This document shows positions 7,015 to 9,981 of a DNA stretch of 9,981 bases, piece after piece. Position 1 is the stretch's first letter; every line of letters starts with the position of its first letter. The notes under the pieces are model-generated. The model had not been told where the DNA came from. It saw nothing but the letters and a program-made list of their open reading frames with translations, and made no database searches. This DNA is from an uncultured Butyrivibrio sp. (GTDB taxonomy: Bacteria > Bacillota > Clostridia > Lachnospirales > Lachnospiraceae): positions 1-9,981 of the forward strand of contig CAMVRW010000064.1 in the NCBI GenBank assembly GCA_947169985.1, read 5' to 3'. Both the position numbers and the translations under genes were made by a program.

Positions 7015-7674
7015 ATGGACGAAAGAGAAATTCTTAAACTTATTGATCACACACAGCTTCAGCCAAACGCTACATGGGAGGATATCGTTTCCCTTTGCGA
7101 CGAAGCTGTTAAGTACGGAACAGCAACAGTTTGCATTCCTGCTACATATCTTAAGAGAGTAAATAACAAGTACGGTGACAGCTTGAAGCTCTGCACTGTA
7201 ATCGGATTCCCTCTTGGTTACAACTGCGCTGAGTCAAAGGTTGTTGAGGCTAAGGAAGCCATCAAGGACGGCGCTTCAGAGATCGATACAGTTGTTAATA
7301 TCAGTGATGTTAAGAACGGAAGATTTGATGAGGTTAAGAAAGAACTTGAGATGATCCGCGAGGCTTGCGGCGACAAGCTCCTTAAGGTTATCATCGAGAC
7401 CTGCTACCTTACAGAAGCTGAGAAGATCAAGCTCTGCGAGATCGTTACAGAGGTTAAGGCTGATTACATCAAGACTTCTACCGGTTTTGGAACAGCCGGA
7501 GCTACCATCGAGGACATCAAGCTCTTCAAACAGCACATCGGTCCTGATGTTAAGATCAAGGCAGCAGGCGGAATCAGAACCATCGAGGATGCCCTGGCTT
7601 ATGCTGAGGAAGGTTGCAGCAGAATCGGTTCTTCCAAGGTTGCACCTCTTATCGCTGCAAAGTATAATCTGTAA
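7015..7674 (+). CDS. deoC: Deoxyribose-phosphate aldolase
   Basis: DeoC cleaves 2-deoxyribose-5-phosphate to glyceraldehyde-3-phosphate and acetaldehyde, the last step of deoxynucleoside catabolism, in the cytoplasm. The protein is 219 aa, the usual length for the short class of this class I aldolase, and covers a complete TIM barrel. Visible family features are LIDHTQLQP at the N-terminus, VIGFPLG, EIDTVVN (D91, proton relay), DYIKTSTGFG with the Schiff-base lysine K153, KIKAAGGIRT with the second catalytic lysine K182, and the phosphate-binding IGSS near the C-terminus. The start at 7015 is set by AAGGAG (7000-7005) at normal spacing. The gene has its own promoter with an overlapping dyad. 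No other deo genes (phosphorylase, deoB, permease, DeoR-type regulator) are adjacent, so it stands alone here. Lysine codons are nearly all AAG, consistent with high expression. Confidence 0.97.
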   Translation: MDEREILKLIDHTQLQPNATWEDIVSLCDEAVKYGTATVCIPATYLKRVNNKYGDSLKLCTVIGFPLGYNCAESKVVEAKEAIKDGASEIDTVVNISDVKNGRFDEVKKELEMIREACGDKLLKVIIETCYLTEAEKIKLCEIVTEVKADYIKTSTGFGTAGATIEDIKLFKQHIGPDVKIKAAGGIRTIEDALAYAEEGCSRIGSSKVAPLIAAKYNL

Positions 7675-7681
7675 AGAATTG

Positions 7682-7711
7682 AAAGGGCTGTCGCCAAGTG
7701 TGGCAGCCTTT
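7682..7711 (+). terminator. Imperfect hairpin after deoC, weak terminator or attenuator
   Basis: GGCT...GCCA pairs with TGGC...AGCC (about 7686-7708) with a 3-base bulge and an AGTG loop, and the flanking AAA/TTT extends the stem. The T-tract is short (TTTATT), so termination would be partial. It lies 8 bases after the deoC stop. Confidence 0.45.
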
Positions 7712-7712
7712 A

Positions 7713-7743
7713 TTGACGCCTATCTTCCGGAACAGAAGATAAT
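7713..7743 (+). promoter_or_regulatory. Possible promoter for the aminopeptidase gene
   Basis: TTGACG (7713-7718, five of six consensus bases) is followed after 19 bases by GATAAT (7738-7743, five of six). The spacer is longer than the ideal 17, so this is a moderate candidate. It directly follows the deoC hairpin. Confidence 0.4.
7721..7741. promoter_or_regulatory. Perfect 7-bp dyad in the aminopeptidase promoter region
   Basis: TATCTTC (7721-7727) and GAAGATA (7735-7741) are a perfect inverted repeat around CGGAACA. It sits between the candidate -35 and -10 boxes and runs into the -10. An 8-bp palindrome TTCCGGAA (7725-7732) lies inside it. It may be an operator, or an RNA hairpin if the transcript comes through from deoC. 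Confidence 0.4.
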
Positions 7744-7793
7744 AATTCAGGGCGCCAAATACTTATAAAAGACAAGTTTAAGGAGCATCAAAT

Positions 7794-9617
7794 ATGGAAC
7801 AGGAAAATAAAGTTATAAAGGACAGGCTTTCAGCTCTTCGTGCTGTCATGGCGAAAGAGGGCATTGACTACTACATGATGCCAACCTCTGACTTCCACAA
7901 CTCTGAGTACTCTGCAGACTTTTTCAAGGTAAGAGAGTACTTCTGCGGATTTGACGGATCTAACGGAACACTGGTTGTGAGCCAGGAAGAAGCCGGAATG
8001 TGGACTGACGGAAGATACTTCATTCAGGCTGAGAATCAGATGAAGGGCACAGGAGTTAAGCTATACAAGATGTTAGAGCCCGGAGTACCCACAATCTCTG
8101 AGTACCTGAAGGCTAACATGAAGGAAGGACAGACTCTTGGCTTTGACGGAAGAGTTATCTCCACCAGCATCGGCGAGGATCTGGAAAAGAAACTTTCTGC
8201 TAAGAAGGTCAGCCTTAAGATTGATAAGGACCTGGCTGAAGAGGTTTGGACAGACAGACCAACGCTTCCATGTCACGATATGTACGTGCTTTCTGATGAG
8301 CTTTGCGGAAAGAGTTTTAAGGAAAAGCTTGCTGTAGTCAGGGAGAAGATGAATGAGTATGGAACAACCTTCCACCTTCTTTCAAAGCTTGATGACATAA
8401 TGTGGCTTACAAACCTTCGAGGAAATGACGTGGAGTGCAATCCTGTAGCTCTTTCTTATGCAGTGATCACAGCAGACGAGTTCCTTCTTTTCGCTCAGCC
8501 TGATGAGGTGACAGATGAAGTAAAGAGTTACTGCGACAAGGTAGGAATCACCCTTAAGGATTATCATGAGCTCTTTTCATATATCGAGGGCACTTCCTTT
8601 ACAGGAGATGTGCTCTTTGATAAGAGAAATACAAATTTCCTGACCTTTAAGACTCTTTCAAAGAAGACCAAAGAGGCAGCAGTATCACTTAAGAATGAAA
8701 AGGATCCCACAGAGCTCTTAAAGGCCTGCAAGAACGAGACAGAGCTTAGAAATATCCGAGAGGTATATCTTCGTGATTCTGCAAAGCTCACTGAGTTTAT
8801 CTATTGGGTCAAGAATAATGTTGGAAAAATTCCAATGACAGAGTATTCAGCAGCCATGAAGCTTGATTCCATGAGAGCTGCGCTGCCTGGCTTCATTGAA
8901 CTTTCCTTCCCTACCATCAGCGCTTATAAGGCTAATGCAGCCATGGCACACTATGAGGCTACAGAGGATAATTGCAGTGAGATAAAGCCAGAGGGTATGC
9001 TCCTTGTGGATTCAGGCGGAACCTACTTGGGCGGAACCACTGATGTTACAAGAACAATTGTTGTGGGACATATTTCCGATGAGATAAAGCGCAACTATAC
9101 TGCTACAGTAATGGGGATGCTCAGACTTGCTAAGGCTAATTTCCTTGAGGGATGCACGGGCAAGAACGTGGATATCCTGGCTCGTCAGCCCCTCTGGGAT
9201 CTTGGCATAGATTACCAGCATGGTACCGGCCACGGTATCGGATACGTCCTTAATGTACATGAAGGACCACAGAATATAAGATGGAGATTTACTCCCGGAC
9301 AGAATGAAGCGCCCCTTATGCCTGGCATGATCGTTTCTGACGAGCCCGGAGTATATATCCAGGATGAGTACGGAATCAGGATCGAGAATATTGTGGAAGT
9401 AGTTAAAAGAGGTAACGGAAGGTACGGCCAGTTCCTTGGCTTCGATCACCTGACCTATGTACCAATTGATCTTGAAGCTATCGATACTTCTATCATGGAC
9501 AGCAGCGACATCAAGGCCCTGAACGACTACCATGCAGAGGTTTACAGAAGGATCAGTCCACTTATCCAGATCACTTATATCCGCGAGTGGCTTAAGGAAG
9601 CTACAAGGAGCATCTGA
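7794..9617 (+). CDS. Xaa-Pro aminopeptidase (family M24B), long three-domain form
   Basis: This cytoplasmic metalloenzyme removes the N-terminal residue from peptides with proline in position 2. The protein is 607 aa, the full length of the long bacterial/eukaryotic APP1 type rather than the shorter E. coli PepP. Residues about 8-140 and 160-315 are two creatinase-like N-terminal domains, about 325-545 is the pita-bread catalytic domain, and the rest is the M24 C-terminal extension. All five metal ligands are present with family spacing: D406 and D417 in VDSGGTYLGGTTDVTRT, H480 in HGTGHGIG, E517 in VSDEPGVY and E531 in GIRIEN. H386 (MAHYE) matches the substrate-binding His. Start 7794 is fixed by AGGAG (7781-7785) at good spacing. 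It may be read from its own promoter (7713-7743) and/or through from deoC. No clear terminator follows; the AT-rich gap to the 6S promoter shows none. The gene is intact and typical. Confidence 0.97.
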   Translation: MEQENKVIKDRLSALRAVMAKEGIDYYMMPTSDFHNSEYSADFFKVREYFCGFDGSNGTLVVSQEEAGMWTDGRYFIQAENQMKGTGVKLYKMLEPGVPTISEYLKANMKEGQTLGFDGRVISTSIGEDLEKKLSAKKVSLKIDKDLAEEVWTDRPTLPCHDMYVLSDELCGKSFKEKLAVVREKMNEYGTTFHLLSKLDDIMWLTNLRGNDVECNPVALSYAVITADEFLLFAQPDEVTDEVKSYCDKVGITLKDYHELFSYIEGTSFTGDVLFDKRNTNFLTFKTLSKKTKEAAVSLKNEKDPTELLKACKNETELRNIREVYLRDSAKLTEFIYWVKNNVGKIPMTEYSAAMKLDSMRAALPGFIELSFPTISAYKANAAMAHYEATEDNCSEIKPEGMLLVDSGGTYLGGTTDVTRTIVVGHISDEIKRNYTATVMGMLRLAKANFLEGCTGKNVDILARQPLWDLGIDYQHGTGHGIGYVLNVHEGPQNIRWRFTPGQNEAPLMPGMIVSDEPGVYIQDEYGIRIENIVEVVKRGNGRYGQFLGFDHLTYVPIDLEAIDTSIMDSSDIKALNDYHAEVYRRISPLIQITYIREWLKEATRSI

Positions 9618-9675
9618 TGCAGTAAAAATACATAATTATAAAACATTAAAAGTATCTTAAAAAACGCGCAAAGCC

Positions 9676-9703
9676 TTGAATTTAAGAGGTATTTGGCTAT
9701 AAT
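9676..9703 (+). promoter_or_regulatory. Promoter of the 6S RNA gene
   Basis: TTGAAT (9676-9681) and a perfect TATAAT (9698-9703) are separated by 16 bases, a good housekeeping sigma promoter. Transcription is expected near 9710-9712, just upstream of the 5' side of the 6S closing stem. Confidence 0.8.
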
Positions 9704-9709
9704 AAAAGT

Positions 9710-9898
9710 AGAACGAAGAGTTCTCCTGGGATGACCGACAACTCCTGTGTAATTTGAACCTACATTACTTTAAACGGGATTCCTACATTGCCTATTTGAA
9801 TGTCACGCCTCCGGCCCTGAGCATGCTCAGACCAGCTACGGGAGAGGAAGGCAGGAGATTAGGTTGCGGTAACCCACCTGGCGTCAGCTAGGAGTCAA
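9710..9898 (+). ncRNA. ssrS: 6S RNA
   Basis: 6S RNA mimics an open promoter and binds housekeeping RNA polymerase holoenzyme, damping transcription in slow growth. The segment from about 9797 to 9835 parallels the E. coli molecule: GAATGT.(A/G)CGC.TCC, then the conserved terminal hairpin GAGCATGCTC. Here that hairpin is the perfect 14-base palindrome CTGAGCATGCTCAG (9817-9830). The closing stem is visible: CTCCT (9723-9727) with AGGAG (9890-9894), and TGAC (9732-9735) with GTCA (9883-9886), flanking a small internal loop. Between them lie the large, mostly unpaired strands of the central bubble. Total length of about 187 nt is normal for the family. There is no open reading frame, and the gene has its own promoter and terminator. 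The 5' and 3' ends are estimated from the promoter and stem, within a few bases at the 5' end and less certainly at the 3' end. Confidence 0.85.
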
Positions 9899-9936
9899 AT
9901 AACAGGAAACGGCATTTTGGGACGTTTTGGAAATCT

Positions 9937-9963
9937 AAGCAGTCATCTCTGGTGGCTGCTTTT
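9937..9963 (+). terminator. Rho-independent terminator downstream of the 6S RNA
   Basis: AAGCAGTCA (9937-9945) pairs with TGGCTGCTT (9953-9961, one G-T wobble) around a 7-base loop and runs into a short T run (9960-9963), with more T residues at 9967-9968 and 9971-9976. It lies about 40 bases after the end of the 6S closing stem. The 40 bases between hold no feature I recognise. Confidence 0.8.
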
Positions 9964-9981
9964 CCTTATGATTTTTTAGAG

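Noticed and set aside
7487..7768. 93-aa open frame running past the end of deoC
   Set aside because: It overlaps deoC in another frame and crosses the hairpin and promoter region; no ribosome site or recognisable product.
9012..9533. 173-aa open frame on the minus strand
   Set aside because: It lies antisense inside the intact aminopeptidase gene, shows no family motif and no ribosome site; it is a coding shadow.
9710..9963. A riboswitch or T-box leader at the right end
   Set aside because: The GAGCATGCTC terminal hairpin, bubble layout and closing stem fit 6S RNA, and a terminator follows with no gene start in the window.
1..9981. CRISPR arrays, insertion sequences, tRNA or rRNA genes
   Set aside because: No regularly spaced repeats, transposase motifs, cloverleaf or rRNA signatures were seen on either strand.

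Overview
The window reads as chromosomal DNA of an anaerobic Firmicute, most likely a Lachnospiraceae member of the Butyrivibrio/Roseburia type. This is inferred from the form of the citrate synthase and DeoC, the strong GGAGG-type ribosome sites, U-rich intrinsic terminators and a 6S RNA. No rRNA or other taxonomic marker is present, so the assignment is tentative. All six protein genes and the RNA gene lie on the + strand.

Layout: (1) positions 1-1282 hold a citrate synthase gene cut by the left edge, closed by a strong intrinsic terminator (1296-1324). (2) Positions 1423-6944 hold a compact three-gene unit with gaps of 6 and 2 bases. It encodes a 287-aa protein that looks like a degenerate tandem GNAT fold, a 1331-aa protein ending in an intact calpain-type (peptidase family C2) cysteine protease domain, and a strongly acidic 217-aa protein of unknown function. 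(3) Positions 7015-7674 hold deoC (deoxyribose-phosphate aldolase) behind its own extended -10 promoter, which overlaps a 21-bp dyad. (4) Positions 7794-9617 hold a full-length three-domain Xaa-Pro aminopeptidase of family M24B. (5) Positions 9618-9981 hold no protein gene but carry a promoter, a 6S RNA (ssrS) and a terminator.

The housekeeping genes (citrate synthase, deoC, aminopeptidase, 6S RNA) are ordinary. The 1423-6944 unit is the part worth attention. A large cytoplasmic-type protein carries a eukaryote-like calpain protease at its C-terminus and, in its middle, a segment that resembles an atypical kinase catalytic loop with its key residues replaced. Directly behind it lies a small acidic protein that could be its inhibitor, immunity protein or chaperone. 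The first gene of the unit has a potential RNA hairpin that would mask its ribosome site. The biological role of this unit cannot be read from the window. A proteolytic effector with a cognate partner is one hypothesis, and a regulated internal protease is another.
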